A DNA stretch of 64,000 bases from Chitinophagaceae bacterium (GCA_016715365.1 JADKAM010000010.1:1-64000); one strand, 5' to 3'. Numbered from the stretch's first letter, positions 50,491-59,747 are shown. Numbers and translations: made by a program. The notes: generated by a model from the letters alone, not told the origin.

Positions 50491-52902
50491 ATGAAAAAGA
50501 TCTTCTCAAACATATCTTCACGAATTCTTGCCTTTCGCACCTCAACAAAAATTAAATTGGTTGTGCTACTTGGTTTATTAATTTGGTTTTGGCTCTCCCT
50601 TCCTTCAAAATTATTTCATGCGCCAACCTGTTATGTTATTGAAGACAGGGATGGTAACTTATTAAATGCCACCATTGCAGCCGATGGCCAATGGCGTTTT
50701 CCTTATAACAAAAATGTACCACAAAAATTTATTGAGTGCATCACCACTTTTGAAGACAGAAGATTCTTCAAGCATCCCGGCGTTGACCCGGTTGCTATTG
50801 GCAGGGCTGTAATTAAGAACATAAAAAACAAAGGTGTGGTACAGGGCGGCAGCACCATCAGTATGCAGGTGATCAGGCTTTCAAACCGTGATGATAAAAG
50901 AAGCATCTGGATCAAAATAAAAGAAAGCATACTTGCGGTGCGGCTGGAATTATCTTACTCGAAAAAAAATATCCTGGCACTGTATGCAAGCAATGCGCCT
51001 TTCGGAAGCAACATCGTTGGACTTGATGCCGCCGCCTGGCGGTACTATGGCCGCAGTGCCGATAAATTAAGCTGGGGTGAAATGGCAGCCCTTGCAGTAT
51101 TACCCAATGCACCTGCATTGGTCCATCCTGGTAAGAACAGAAATGTATTGTTGAAAAAACGAAACACACTGCTCGATAATTTACTGCAGGCAGGAAAGAT
51201 TGATAAAGCCGCGGCTGAACTGGCCAAGCTGGAACCTTTACCAGACGAACCTTACCGGTTGCCACAAAATGCATCTCATTTATTACAACGTTTTATAAAA
51301 GACAACAAATCCCGGAAACAGGAAACAAAGATCAAAACAACACTGGATGGTAATCTGCAGAAAAATGTTGGAATTATTTTACAGCAACATCAATCTGTTT
51401 TAAAAGGAAATGGTATTAATAATGTTTGTGCGCTGGTGCTTGATGTGGAAACAGGAAATACACTGGCCTATGTTGGAAACATTAAAGATGCGGCTAACAA
51501 AGAAATGGAAGCCGATGTGGATGTGATAGCAGCGCCACGTAGTCCGGGTAGTGCATTAAAACCAATTTTGTATGCCGCTACACTAAGCGATGGATTGATA
51601 CTACCCAACTCCATCATACCCGATATACCAACGCAGATAGGAAGTTATGCTCCTAAAAATTTTGATTTAAGTTATGATGGCGCTGTGCCTGCCGGAAGGG
51701 CATTGGCAAGAAGTTTGAATGTGCCGGCAGTAAAAATGTTGCAGCAATACAAGTATCAGCGTTTTTACGAAACACTGCAACAAAGCGGCATTACCACTTT
51801 AAATAACAACGCTGATTTTTATGGGCTGAGTCTGATACTCGGTGGTTGTGAAGTAACCATGTGGGACCTTGCAGGTGTGTATGCATCCATGGCCCGAACA
51901 TTAAATCATCAAACAAAAAACCATGGTAAGCTGGATGAAAATGATTTTCATGCACCAAATTATACCGCTGCCAAAGATCCGGTATCCAGTATCCAGCATC
52001 CAGTATCAGGCATTCCTCTTGATGCCACTTCCATCTGGTTTGCCTTCCAGGCCATGCAGGATGTAATGCGGCCCGGTGAGGAAGGTTTGTGGCAGCAATT
52101 CTCTTCTTCTCAAAAAATTGCCTGGAAAACCGGCACCAGCTTCGGTTTTAGAGATGGTTGGGCCATTGGATTAACACCAAAAAATGTAGTAGCAGTTTGG
52201 GTTGGAAATACAGATGGCGAAGGCCGGCCGGGACTGGTTGGTATACAAACGGCAGCACCTATACTCTTTGATATTTTCAGAATGCTGCCAAACAGCAAAT
52301 GGTTTGAAAAACCAACATACAATTTTATGTATGTACCGGTGTGCCGACAAAGTGGTTACCGTGCCAATATTGATTGCCCGGATGCAGACACATTATTTAT
52401 GCCCCCCAATGCAATCAAAGTTCCACTTTGTGCTTACCATAAAATAATTCACCTGGATGCAACAGGAACCTATCGTGTTACAGAAGCCTGCGAATCCCCA
52501 TCAGCCATGCAACACAAAAGCTGGTTCATCTTATCGCCTGCTATGGAGTTTTATTATAAACAACGAAATATAGATTACAGACCATTACCTCCTTTTAAGC
52601 CCGGTTGTACTTTTGCCGAAACCGGAAAGCTTATCGAAATAATTTATCCTCAACCCGACGCAAAAATTTATGTGCCACTGGAGATAAATGGCGAAAGAGG
52701 TAAAACAGTTTTTACCGCTGCCCATCGCCGTGCGGGTGCAAAAATTTTTTGGAGCATTGATGACGGATTTGTTGGAACCACGCAGAATTTTCATCAGCTT
52801 GGATTGAATCCTTCACCCGGAAAACACATTCTTACATTGGTTGATGAAAACGGAATAAGCGTGAGCAGGGAATTTGAGGTACTGGAAAAAGAGAATCGCT
52901 GA
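50491..52902 (+). CDS. pbpC: Penicillin-binding protein 1C
   Basis: An 803-residue bifunctional peptidoglycan synthase. A membrane anchor (about 24-40) is followed by the GT51 transglycosylase: catalytic Glu88 in FEDRRFFKHPGVDP, then QGGSTISMQVIRL. The transpeptidase has the SxxK nucleophile Ser354-Lys357 in SPGSALKP, the SLN motif in ARSLNVPAVK and KTGT at 546-549. A C-terminal BiPBP_C-type domain (about 705-800) follows a Cys-containing insert (PDADTLFMPPN). PbpC commonly accompanies A2M lipoproteins, giving repair or protection of the wall at breach sites. Confidence 0.95.
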   Translation: MKKIFSNISSRILAFRTSTKIKLVVLLGLLIWFWLSLPSKLFHAPTCYVIEDRDGNLLNATIAADGQWRFPYNKNVPQKFIECITTFEDRRFFKHPGVDPVAIGRAVIKNIKNKGVVQGGSTISMQVIRLSNRDDKRSIWIKIKESILAVRLELSYSKKNILALYASNAPFGSNIVGLDAAAWRYYGRSADKLSWGEMAALAVLPNAPALVHPGKNRNVLLKKRNTLLDNLLQAGKIDKAAAELAKLEPLPDEPYRLPQNASHLLQRFIKDNKSRKQETKIKTTLDGNLQKNVGIILQQHQSVLKGNGINNVCALVLDVETGNTLAYVGNIKDAANKEMEADVDVIAAPRSPGSALKPILYAATLSDGLILPNSIIPDIPTQIGSYAPKNFDLSYDGAVPAGRALARSLNVPAVKMLQQYKYQRFYETLQQSGITTLNNNADFYGLSLILGGCEVTMWDLAGVYASMARTLNHQTKNHGKLDENDFHAPNYTAAKDPVSSIQHPVSGIPLDATSIWFAFQAMQDVMRPGEEGLWQQFSSSQKIAWKTGTSFGFRDGWAIGLTPKNVVAVWVGNTDGEGRPGLVGIQTAAPILFDIFRMLPNSKWFEKPTYNFMYVPVCRQSGYRANIDCPDADTLFMPPNAIKVPLCAYHKIIHLDATGTYRVTEACESPSAMQHKSWFILSPAMEFYYKQRNIDYRPLPPFKPGCTFAETGKLIEIIYPQPDAKIYVPLEINGERGKTVFTAAHRRAGAKIFWSIDDGFVGTTQNFHQLGLNPSPGKHILTLVDENGISVSREFEVLEKENR

Positions 52903-52993
52903 TTGAAGTGATTAGCATGATTTTGCTGATTTATATTCACAACTAAATAGGTTACCAAAAATCTCCTTACTTTTAAACTCTAAAAAAAATACT

Positions 52994-54595
52994 ATGCCAA
53001 TACGTATGGAAGATGATCCGCTGGATCAACAGGATTTTGACGACAGTAACACATCGAGTGGAGGAAGAGGCGGAGGCGGCGGTGGCGGTTTACTGGCATT
53101 CTTACCCCTGCTGCTCTCTTTATTTAGCGGAGGCAAGGGTGGTAAAGGTGGCGGTGGAATGAAAATTGTGCTGCTGCTGGTGGCTGGTGCTGCAGCTTAT
53201 TTTTTCTTTTTTAAAAATGGGTCAGGCGGTGGCGTAACTGATGTAGTAAAAAATCTTTTTTCGCAAAGCGGATACAGTTTTAGCCCCGAGCAGTTTAAAA
53301 AGGCAAATGTTTACGAAGGCCTTGCCGACGACAATTCAAAAAACCCTTTACCCGAAAGTGTTTCTTTATTAAAATTTGCACCCGACAGGCAAAACCAGGG
53401 CCAGCAGGGAAGTTGTGTTGCCTGGAGCAGTGTGTATGCGGCCCGTACCATTGTAGAAGCTGCATCTACCAACCAACCGGGCAACAGCACAGCTTACAGT
53501 CCTGCTTTTGTTTATAACCAGATTGGTTTGGAAGGTTGCCAGGGAGCCTACATTCAAAACGCCATGGAATTTATGGCAACCAAGGGCGTGGTTGCTTATA
53601 ATGATTTCCCATACGATGACCAGGATTGCAGCAGGCAACCAAATTCAGCATTAGAAAATAAAGCAACGCAAAATAAATTACACGGCTTTACAAGATTAAC
53701 GGATGGTGAAAGCACTCAGGGAATTAATGTACGTGCAGTTAAAGAACATCTTGCTAAAGATGCCCCGGTGGTAATTGGTATGATGGTTGGCGGTAGTTTT
53801 ATGCAGGGCATGATGGGGAAACAAATGTGGGCACCCACAGATGAAGACCGCAGCCAGGCTGGCTTTGGCGGGCATGCCATGTGTGTAATAGGTTATGATG
53901 ACCGCAAACAGGCTTTCCAGATAATGAACAGCTGGGGACCTGAATGGGGTGAAAATGGCATTGGCTGGGTTCGCTATGGCGACTTTAAAGAATTTGTACG
54001 GGAAGCTTATGGTGTTGATCCAATGCCTAAGCGTGGCGCTGCAACAACCATTGGATTTGAAGCGGCCATTGGTTTGGTAAAAAATGATGACAAGCAATAC
54101 ATTCCTTTAAAATTAAAAACAGGCAATGTTTTTGAAACCGTGAATACAGTTGCACCCGGTACTAAATTTAAAATGGAAATAAAAAATTCAACTGAGTGCA
54201 ATATTTATATTTTTGGGCAGGAAACAGATGGCAGCAGCTACACTTTATTTCCTTACCCCAGTAAAGAAGATGCAACCAAAACTGCTTTCTCTCCTTATTG
54301 CGGTATAACCGGTTACCGCCTATTTCCCCGTGGTAAAAGTTTAGTACCCGATAATGTTGGTAACAAAGATGTGTTTGCAATTGTAGTAACAAAGCAGGCT
54401 ATTGACTGGTATGCAGTAAATAATGCCATTTCAAAAAGCGCTGGTGCAGATTATGGAACTAAAGTTGCTGATGCACTAAAACAAAATGCAGTTTCGGGTA
54501 TACAGTTTGCAGCTGGTAGTGGCGGCACGATAAATTTTAAAGCAAATAATGCCGGACAGAATGCTGTACTTGTTGTGGTAGAAGTTAAAAAATAA
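52994..54595 (+). CDS. Papain-family (C1) cysteine protease with membrane anchor and DUF4384-like tail
   Basis: A 533-residue protein. An acidic start, a Gly-rich stretch (about 20-55) and a transmembrane helix (about 56-73) precede a C1 peptidase domain (about 115-345). The catalytic Cys141 lies in QGQQGSCVAWSS, His294 in GGHAMCVIGYDD and Asn312 in IMNSWGPEWGENG. The C-terminal domain (about 375-500; NIYIFGQETDGSSYTLFPYP, then FPRGKSL, DNVGNKDVFAIVV) fits DUF4384. The protease probably acts outside the cytoplasmic membrane; its substrate is unknown. It directly follows pbpC, next to the protease-trapping A2M. Confidence 0.88.
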   Translation: MPIRMEDDPLDQQDFDDSNTSSGGRGGGGGGGLLAFLPLLLSLFSGGKGGKGGGGMKIVLLLVAGAAAYFFFFKNGSGGGVTDVVKNLFSQSGYSFSPEQFKKANVYEGLADDNSKNPLPESVSLLKFAPDRQNQGQQGSCVAWSSVYAARTIVEAASTNQPGNSTAYSPAFVYNQIGLEGCQGAYIQNAMEFMATKGVVAYNDFPYDDQDCSRQPNSALENKATQNKLHGFTRLTDGESTQGINVRAVKEHLAKDAPVVIGMMVGGSFMQGMMGKQMWAPTDEDRSQAGFGGHAMCVIGYDDRKQAFQIMNSWGPEWGENGIGWVRYGDFKEFVREAYGVDPMPKRGAATTIGFEAAIGLVKNDDKQYIPLKLKTGNVFETVNTVAPGTKFKMEIKNSTECNIYIFGQETDGSSYTLFPYPSKEDATKTAFSPYCGITGYRLFPRGKSLVPDNVGNKDVFAIVVTKQAIDWYAVNNAISKSAGADYGTKVADALKQNAVSGIQFAAGSGGTINFKANNAGQNAVLVVVEVKK

Positions 54596-54681
54596 ACTAT
54601 GAAATGAGCCATTGAATAATGTTGAGAACAAGCGAAGTTTAAAAGCGAATTCCATGTGGCCAAAAACAATAAAAGAAACAC

Positions 54682-55173
54682 ATGAAAAAAATAATTGTAA
54701 TCGGATTTTGCATGTTTAGTTATATATGTAATGCTCAAACAGAAGGAAATAAATTATACGACCCAACTGCTGATGCAGCAAAGGATATAGCGGCGGCTCT
54801 TAAAAAAGCGAAGGCCGAAAATAAATATGTACTGTTGCAGGGCGGCGGCAACTGGTGCAGCTGGTGTATTGAATTTGCCAGGTTTTGCAAAGCCGATCCA
54901 AAAATTGATTCTGTGATAAATGCCAGCTTTGTCTGGTATCATTTAAACTACAGTAAAGAAAACGAGAACAAACCTGTGTTTGCCAAATATGGTTACGCCC
55001 AGCGTTTTGGCTTTCCCACTTTCATTATTTTAAATGAAAAAGGCGAACGCATTCATACCCAAAACAGCGAATACCTGGAAGATGGTAAAAAAAGTTACGA
55101 CCGGCGTAAAGTGCAGGCCTTTTTAGAAATGTGGTCTCCCAGAGCGCTGAACCCGGAAATGTACGGCAAGTAA
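54682..55173 (+). CDS. Exported thioredoxin-like protein (thioredoxin_7 type)
   Basis: A 163-residue protein with a signal peptide (MKKIIVIGFCMFSYICNA). The thioredoxin fold has CSWC at 59-62 in GGGNWCSWCIEFARF, and the cis-Pro segment FGFPTFIILNEKGERIHTQNS. The pattern 'A...AK.E.K.vLL.....WC.WC' matches the DUF255/thioredoxin_7 group that acts in the periplasm. It probably serves in disulfide reduction; it lies 87 bp after the protease gene, whose active-site Cys would need a reducing partner, which is inference only. Confidence 0.86.
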   Translation: MKKIIVIGFCMFSYICNAQTEGNKLYDPTADAAKDIAAALKKAKAENKYVLLQGGGNWCSWCIEFARFCKADPKIDSVINASFVWYHLNYSKENENKPVFAKYGYAQRFGFPTFIILNEKGERIHTQNSEYLEDGKKSYDRRKVQAFLEMWSPRALNPEMYGK

Positions 55174-55179
55174 AAATTG

Positions 55180-55259
55180 TAGATTTTAGATTGGCGAATG
55201 TAGATTTATGGAGACTCTGTGTATTTAAAGCCAATCTAAAATCGCCAATCTAAAATCTA
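55180..55259. repeat. Perfect 17-bp inverted repeat (word-repeat hairpin)
   Basis: TAGATTTTAGATTGGCG (55180-55196) is mirrored exactly by 55243-55259, 46 bp apart. Each arm is itself built from repeated TTAGATT words. It fills the gap between the thioredoxin-like and DUF4442 genes. Confidence 0.85.
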
Positions 55260-55268
55260 AAATCAGCC

Positions 55269-55760
55269 ATGAGCAACACCACCCAATTCCTCCAACTCAT
55301 AAAGCATCCGTTTAAATTTAAACTGTTCATGCTTTCCAAATTACCCAGTGCATTTTTTTGCGGGGTAAGGGTTGTTGATGCCGATGAAAATAAATGCTCC
55401 GTTAAAGTCCCTTACAAATGGTTTAGCCAGAACCCATTCAAGAGTACTTATTTTGCCTGTCTGAGTATGGCAGCCGAAATGAGTACCGGCCTGCTATGCC
55501 TGATGCACCTGCATAAAAGACAACCGGCAGTAAGTATGCTGGTGGTAAAGATGGAGGGTAACTTTATGAAAAAAGCTACCGGCATAACCGTATTTACCTG
55601 CGAGGATGGGAATGCTATAAAAAAAACCATTGAAGATGCCATTTTCAGCAATGAAGGAAAGATCATCACTACAAAATCGCATGGCAGAAATGCAACAGGC
55701 GAAATTGTAGCAGAATTTGCCATTACCTGGAGTTTTAAAGTTAAAGCTAATATAAACTGA
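55269..55760 (+). CDS. DUF4442 protein (hotdog thioesterase-like)
   Basis: A 163-residue cytoplasmic protein. The pattern KLFMLSKLPSAFFCGVRVVDADENKCSVKVPYKW and NPFKSTYFACLSMAAEMSTGLLCL matches DUF4442, a hotdog-fold family related to acyl-CoA thioesterases. A conserved-type acidic/Ser region and a second strand set (SMLVVKMEGNFMKKATG) are visible. Enzyme activity has not been shown for most members. Starts with ATG right after the word-repeat hairpin; the malic-enzyme gene follows about 190 bp later. Confidence 0.82.
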   Translation: MSNTTQFLQLIKHPFKFKLFMLSKLPSAFFCGVRVVDADENKCSVKVPYKWFSQNPFKSTYFACLSMAAEMSTGLLCLMHLHKRQPAVSMLVVKMEGNFMKKATGITVFTCEDGNAIKKTIEDAIFSNEGKIITTKSHGRNATGEIVAEFAITWSFKVKANIN

Positions 55761-55946
55761 TTTAAAGCTTGCTATCCCCTAATTTGCGTAAATTGCATCT
55801 CCAAGTTCATATCATTGATGCTTTACAGAGTACGACGCCAATGAAGCTGAACAGAATTACAAATGCTTGTTACAAAAAACAAAAACATAATCTCCTATTA
55901 AATCCATTCCAATTCCTTCTATGTGGAATTGGAATAAATATATTTT

Positions 55947-58295
55947 ATGGCAACAGACTTACGCAAACAGGAAGCTTTAGACTACCATTCAAAAGGCCGC
56001 CCGGGTAAAATAGAAGTAGTACCCACCAAAGAGGCCAAAACCCAAAGAGACCTTTCACTTGCCTATTCGCCCGGTGTTGCCGAACCTTGTTTGGAAATTG
56101 CGGCCAACCCCGAAGACGTTTATAAATACACTGCCAAGGGAAACCTGGTGGGTGTTATCAGCAATGGAACCGCCGTTTTAGGACTGGGTAATATTGGCCC
56201 CGAAGCCGGCAAACCGGTGATGGAAGGGAAAGGAGTACTCTTCAAAATATTTGCTGATATTGATGTGTTTGATATTGAGATCAACGAAACTGATCCTGAA
56301 AAATTTGTGCAGATCGTGCAGGCGCTGGAACCAACTTTTGGTGGTATTAATTTAGAAGATATAAAAGCACCCGAGTGTTTTTATATTGAACAGGAATTAA
56401 AGAAGCGCTGCAAAATTCCCATCATGCACGATGATCAGCATGGAACGGCCATCATCAGCGCTGCTGCATTGCTGAATGCACTGATTCTGCAAAAAAAGAA
56501 AATTGATAAAGTTAGAATTGTGGTTAACGGCGCCGGTGCTGCAGCCATGGCCTGTATGCAATTATATGAATCGCTGGGTGCAAAGCACAGCAATTTTATG
56601 GTTTTTGACCGTAAAGGAATTTTGTACAATGGAAGGCCGGATGTGGATGAACAGAAGCTGAAATTTTGTGTAGATGCCAAATATAAAGATTACGATCTGG
56701 CCAAAGCTTTTAAAGACGCCGATGTTTTTATTGGTTTAAGTGCCGGTAATACAGTTAGCCCCGAAATGGTTAAGAGTATGGCCAAAAATCCCATCGTTTT
56801 TGCCATGGCAAATCCTGATGCGGAGATCAATTATGATGTTGCAGTTGCAGTGCGTAAAGATATCATCATGGCAACCGGTCGCAGTGATTATCCCAACCAG
56901 GTAAATAATGTACTGGGCTTCCCGTATATTTTCCGTGGCGCATTGGATGTAAGGGCTACAGCTATTAACGAAGCCATGAAACTGGCAGCAGTAAAGGCTT
57001 TGGCTGAACTGGCAAAAGCACCGGTACCGGATATTGTTAATCTTGCTTACAACGAAAAGACCATCACTTTTGGTCCAACTTATATTATTCCAAAACCATT
57101 AGATCCCCGTTTGTTATCAACCGTGGCGCCTGCAGTTGCCAAAGCAGCCATTGAAAGCGGCGTTGCAAAATATCCTATTACTGATTGGGATAAATATGTT
57201 GATGATTTAAATCACCGGTTAGGTTTGGATAACCAGTTAAGCCGTGTTATCGGCTCCAAAGCACGCAAAGACCCCAAGCGTATTGTATTTGCAGATGCTG
57301 AAAATATCAAGATATTAAAAGTGGCGCAACTGGTGATGGAAGAGGGTGTTGCTTATCCGATTCTATTGGGCAAGGAACATAAAATAAGAAAACTGGCTGA
57401 TGAGAACGGAATAGACCTGGAAGGTATGCCCATCATGAACCCGGCTGATGATCATCATGAAGACGCAAGAAAAAAGTTCGGCGATCTGTTCTTTGAAAAA
57501 AGACAACGAAGAGGTGTAAATAAATACGAGAGTTATAAAGCAATGAAAGACCGAAACCATTTTGGTTGTATGCTCGTTGACAGTGGCGAAGCGGATGGTA
57601 TGATCAGCGGATTAAGCAGAAATTATCCTGATACTATCCGTCCGGCACTGCAGATTATTGGTACAGAGCCCGGCGTTAAAAAGATTGCCGGCATGTACAT
57701 TATGTTTACCAAACGTGGACCATTGTTTTTGGCCGATACAACAGTAAACTTTAATCCTACTGCCGAGGAACTGGCCGAAATAACTTTATTAGTTGCCAAA
57801 GAAGTTAAACTGTTTAATATCAAGCCCAGGATTGCCATGCTCTCCTACTCTAATTTCGGCAGCAGCGATTCGCCCGAAGCAAACCTGGTATGCAGGGCCA
57901 GTCAAATTGTAAAAGAAAAGGACCCTGCATTGGTCTGTGATGGTGAAGTACAGGGCATCCTGGCATTTAACAAAGAAATATTAAGAGAGAATTATCCCTT
58001 TACTGAATTGTTAAGTGGCGATGTGAACACACTCATTTTCCCTAACCTGGCAGCTGGTAATATTGCTTATAATCTGCTGCAGGAAGTTGGCGGAACAGAT
58101 TCTATCGGCCCTATTTTACTGGGACTGAATAAACCGGTTCACGTTTTACAATTAGGCAGTTCAATCCGTTCTATATTTAATATGGTATTGATTGCAGTTG
58201 TTGATGCACAAACCAAATGCAAAACCGATACTAAGGAAGCGGTGAAGAAAAGTAAATGGTGGAAACGGAAAAGCACCACTGTGAAGGAAGGTTGA
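55947..58295 (+). CDS. maeB: NADP-dependent malic enzyme with C-terminal PTA-like domain
   Basis: A 782-residue enzyme that converts malate to pyruvate and CO2 with NADPH production. The malic domains occupy about 1-425 (LSLAYSPGVAEPCLEIA; GNIGPEAGKPVMEGK; the metal-binding MHDDQHGTAII; NGAGAAAMACMQL). A phosphotransacetylase-like domain fills about 440-770 (VFADAENIKILKVAQLV; MISGLSRNYPDTIRPALQIIG). The PTA half is thought to be regulatory in MaeB-type enzymes. Full length. Upstream is a repeat-like patch (55815-55850), downstream a word-repeat hairpin. Confidence 0.95.
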   Translation: MATDLRKQEALDYHSKGRPGKIEVVPTKEAKTQRDLSLAYSPGVAEPCLEIAANPEDVYKYTAKGNLVGVISNGTAVLGLGNIGPEAGKPVMEGKGVLFKIFADIDVFDIEINETDPEKFVQIVQALEPTFGGINLEDIKAPECFYIEQELKKRCKIPIMHDDQHGTAIISAAALLNALILQKKKIDKVRIVVNGAGAAAMACMQLYESLGAKHSNFMVFDRKGILYNGRPDVDEQKLKFCVDAKYKDYDLAKAFKDADVFIGLSAGNTVSPEMVKSMAKNPIVFAMANPDAEINYDVAVAVRKDIIMATGRSDYPNQVNNVLGFPYIFRGALDVRATAINEAMKLAAVKALAELAKAPVPDIVNLAYNEKTITFGPTYIIPKPLDPRLLSTVAPAVAKAAIESGVAKYPITDWDKYVDDLNHRLGLDNQLSRVIGSKARKDPKRIVFADAENIKILKVAQLVMEEGVAYPILLGKEHKIRKLADENGIDLEGMPIMNPADDHHEDARKKFGDLFFEKRQRRGVNKYESYKAMKDRNHFGCMLVDSGEADGMISGLSRNYPDTIRPALQIIGTEPGVKKIAGMYIMFTKRGPLFLADTTVNFNPTAEELAEITLLVAKEVKLFNIKPRIAMLSYSNFGSSDSPEANLVCRASQIVKEKDPALVCDGEVQGILAFNKEILRENYPFTELLSGDVNTLIFPNLAAGNIAYNLLQEVGGTDSIGPILLGLNKPVHVLQLGSSIRSIFNMVLIAVVDAQTKCKTDTKEAVKKSKWWKRKSTTVKEG

Positions 58296-58310
58296 TGAAA
58301 GTTGTACGAT

Positions 58311-58386
58311 GTCAGATGTACGGTGTACTTCAGCATCAGCAAGCTAAATAATCATATATTCGTACAGCTAACATTGTACATCTAAC
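58311..58386. repeat. Word-repeat hairpin between maeB and the MlaE gene
   Basis: Positions 58311-58326 (GTCAGATGTACGGTGT) are mirrored by ACATTGTACATCTAAC at 58371-58386, 13 of 16 pairs matching. GTAC words recur within both arms. Confidence 0.6.
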
Positions 58387-58398
58387 ATATTTTTACCC

Positions 58399-59142
58399 AT
58401 GCTTTTTTTTAATCACTTTGGCCGCTACCTTTTAATGCTGAAAGGCATGTTTACCCGGCCCGAGAACATGCGCATGTATTGGAAAGAGCTCATGCATCAG
58501 TGCGTTGAAATTGGCGTGGGCTCGCTGGGTATCGTAATTATCATCTCCTTTTTTATGGGTGCGGTAAGTGCCGTACAAACATCTTACCAACTGGTTAGTC
58601 CGCTGATACCACTTACAACCATTGCACAAATAGTAAGAGATACGGTTATACTTGAATTTGCGCCCACCGTGGTTTGTATTGTACTCGCCGGTGTGGTGGG
58701 CAGCAAAATTGCCAGCGAACTGGGCAACATGCGTGTGAGCGAACAGATAGATGCCTTTGAAATTATGGGTATTAACACCAAAGGATATTTAATACTGCCA
58801 AAAATTGCAGCCTGTTTAATTACCATTCCTATGCTGGTGGTTTTATCGATGGTACTGGGCATTTTAGGAGGCCGGTTGGCTGGCACCGCAACAGGTATCT
58901 TATCAACAGATACGTATGATATGGGATTGATACTGAATTTTGTACCCTACAATGTGTTTTTTGCACTGATAAAAGCATACACATTTGCATTTATCATCAG
59001 TACTATTCCTTCTTACTATGGTTACTATGTAAAAGGTGGTGCACTGGAAATCGGGCGAAGCAGCACAAAAAGTGTGGTAGTGAGTTGTGTGATGATATTG
59101 TTTGCGGATTATATTTTGGCGGCCTTATTACTCAATAAATAA
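58399..59142 (+). CDS. MlaE-family ABC permease (phospholipid/lipid transport)
   Basis: A 247-residue membrane protein. The family's signature region is EFAPTVVCIVLAGVVGSKIASELGNMRVSEQIDAFEIMGIN, then a long loop and five to six helices. MlaE permeases move lipids between inner membrane and periplasmic MCE proteins together with an MlaF ATPase. That ATPase is encoded at 59748, but an unrelated four-helix-bundle gene lies between. The MCE/MlaD substrate-binding gene is not present here. Confidence 0.93.
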   Translation: MLFFNHFGRYLLMLKGMFTRPENMRMYWKELMHQCVEIGVGSLGIVIIISFFMGAVSAVQTSYQLVSPLIPLTTIAQIVRDTVILEFAPTVVCIVLAGVVGSKIASELGNMRVSEQIDAFEIMGINTKGYLILPKIAACLITIPMLVVLSMVLGILGGRLAGTATGILSTDTYDMGLILNFVPYNVFFALIKAYTFAFIISTIPSYYGYYVKGGALEIGRSSTKSVVVSCVMILFADYILAALLLNK

Positions 59143-59182
59143 CAAGCTTCAAGGGAAGTAGCCACAAGGGTGTAGTTCAAGC
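59143..59182. repeat. CAAGGG-word repeat, left flank of the four-helix-bundle gene
   Basis: GCTTCAAGGGAAGTAGCCAC continues with AAGGGTGTAGTTCAAGC. The words AGC-CACAAGGG and GCTTCAAGGG recur, in inverted orientation, at 59688-59742 and in direct orientation at 59586-59620. Confidence 0.65.
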
Positions 59183-59222
59183 TTTGAAAAATCTTATAAT
59201 TTTTAACCTTAAAATTATTAAG

Positions 59223-59573
59223 ATGAGAGATTTTAAAAGACTGATCGTTTGGCAAAAAGGCTTTCAATTATTCATTGATTGCCATAAATTTTGCAGAAAG
59301 TTGCCGACCGAGGAAAAATACGAATTGAGTTCACAGTTAAGAAGAGCAGCTTTTTCAATACCGGCTAATATTGCAGAGGGAAGCGCTAAAGCCACCAATG
59401 CTCATAAAAAGTTGTTTCTTGAAAACTCATTAGGTAGTTCTTATGAAGTTGAAACAGCTTTACTTGGCATAGTTGAATTGTATCCTGTCTTTGAACCAGA
59501 TTGTGAACAAAAATTAGGCATCTGTATGGAAGTACAAAAAATGTTGATTGCACTGATAAATAAGCTCTCTTGA
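59223..59573 (+). CDS. Four-helix-bundle (S23 / 23S-rRNA-IVP-like) protein
   Basis: A 116-residue helical protein from the ATG at 59223; earlier codons are not family-like. It has the features of the family: FKRLIVWQKGFQLFIDCHKFCRKLP, ELSSQLRRAAFSIPANIAEGSAK, and LFLENSLGSSYEVETALLGI. Homologues were first found in intervening sequences of 23S rRNA genes, but free-standing copies are common in Bacteroidota and of unknown role. Here it sits between mlaE and mlaF, flanked by matching short CAAGGG-word repeats, which suggests insertion of a small cassette. Confidence 0.88.
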   Translation: MRDFKRLIVWQKGFQLFIDCHKFCRKLPTEEKYELSSQLRRAAFSIPANIAEGSAKATNAHKKLFLENSLGSSYEVETALLGIVELYPVFEPDCEQKLGICMEVQKMLIALINKLS

Positions 59574-59585
59574 TGTTTGAGGGAA

Positions 59586-59742
59586 TGAGCCACAAGGGTG
59601 AGAGCCGCAAGGGAGAAGACTTATGAAATAAGAGAAATTTAGTAATAAAACTTAAAAAAATAAAAAGGAGTTAAACCTGCATACTTGCCCTTTGAAGCTA
59701 CTCCCCTTGTAGCTTCTCCCTTGCAGCTACTCCCCTTGAAGC
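59586..59742. repeat. CAAGGG-word repeats, right flank of the four-helix-bundle gene
   Basis: 59586-59620 holds GAGCCACAAGGGTG and GCCGCAAGGGAG. 59688-59742 has three units of the inverted form (AGCTACTCCCCTTG, AGCTTCTCCCTTG, AGCTACTCCCCTTG). The latter end just before the mlaF start codon. Confidence 0.65.
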
Positions 59743-59747
59743 CGTTT

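Noticed and set aside
59223..59573. Intervening sequence of a 23S rRNA gene
   Set aside because: The encoded protein is of the S23/IVP family, but no rRNA sequence surrounds it.
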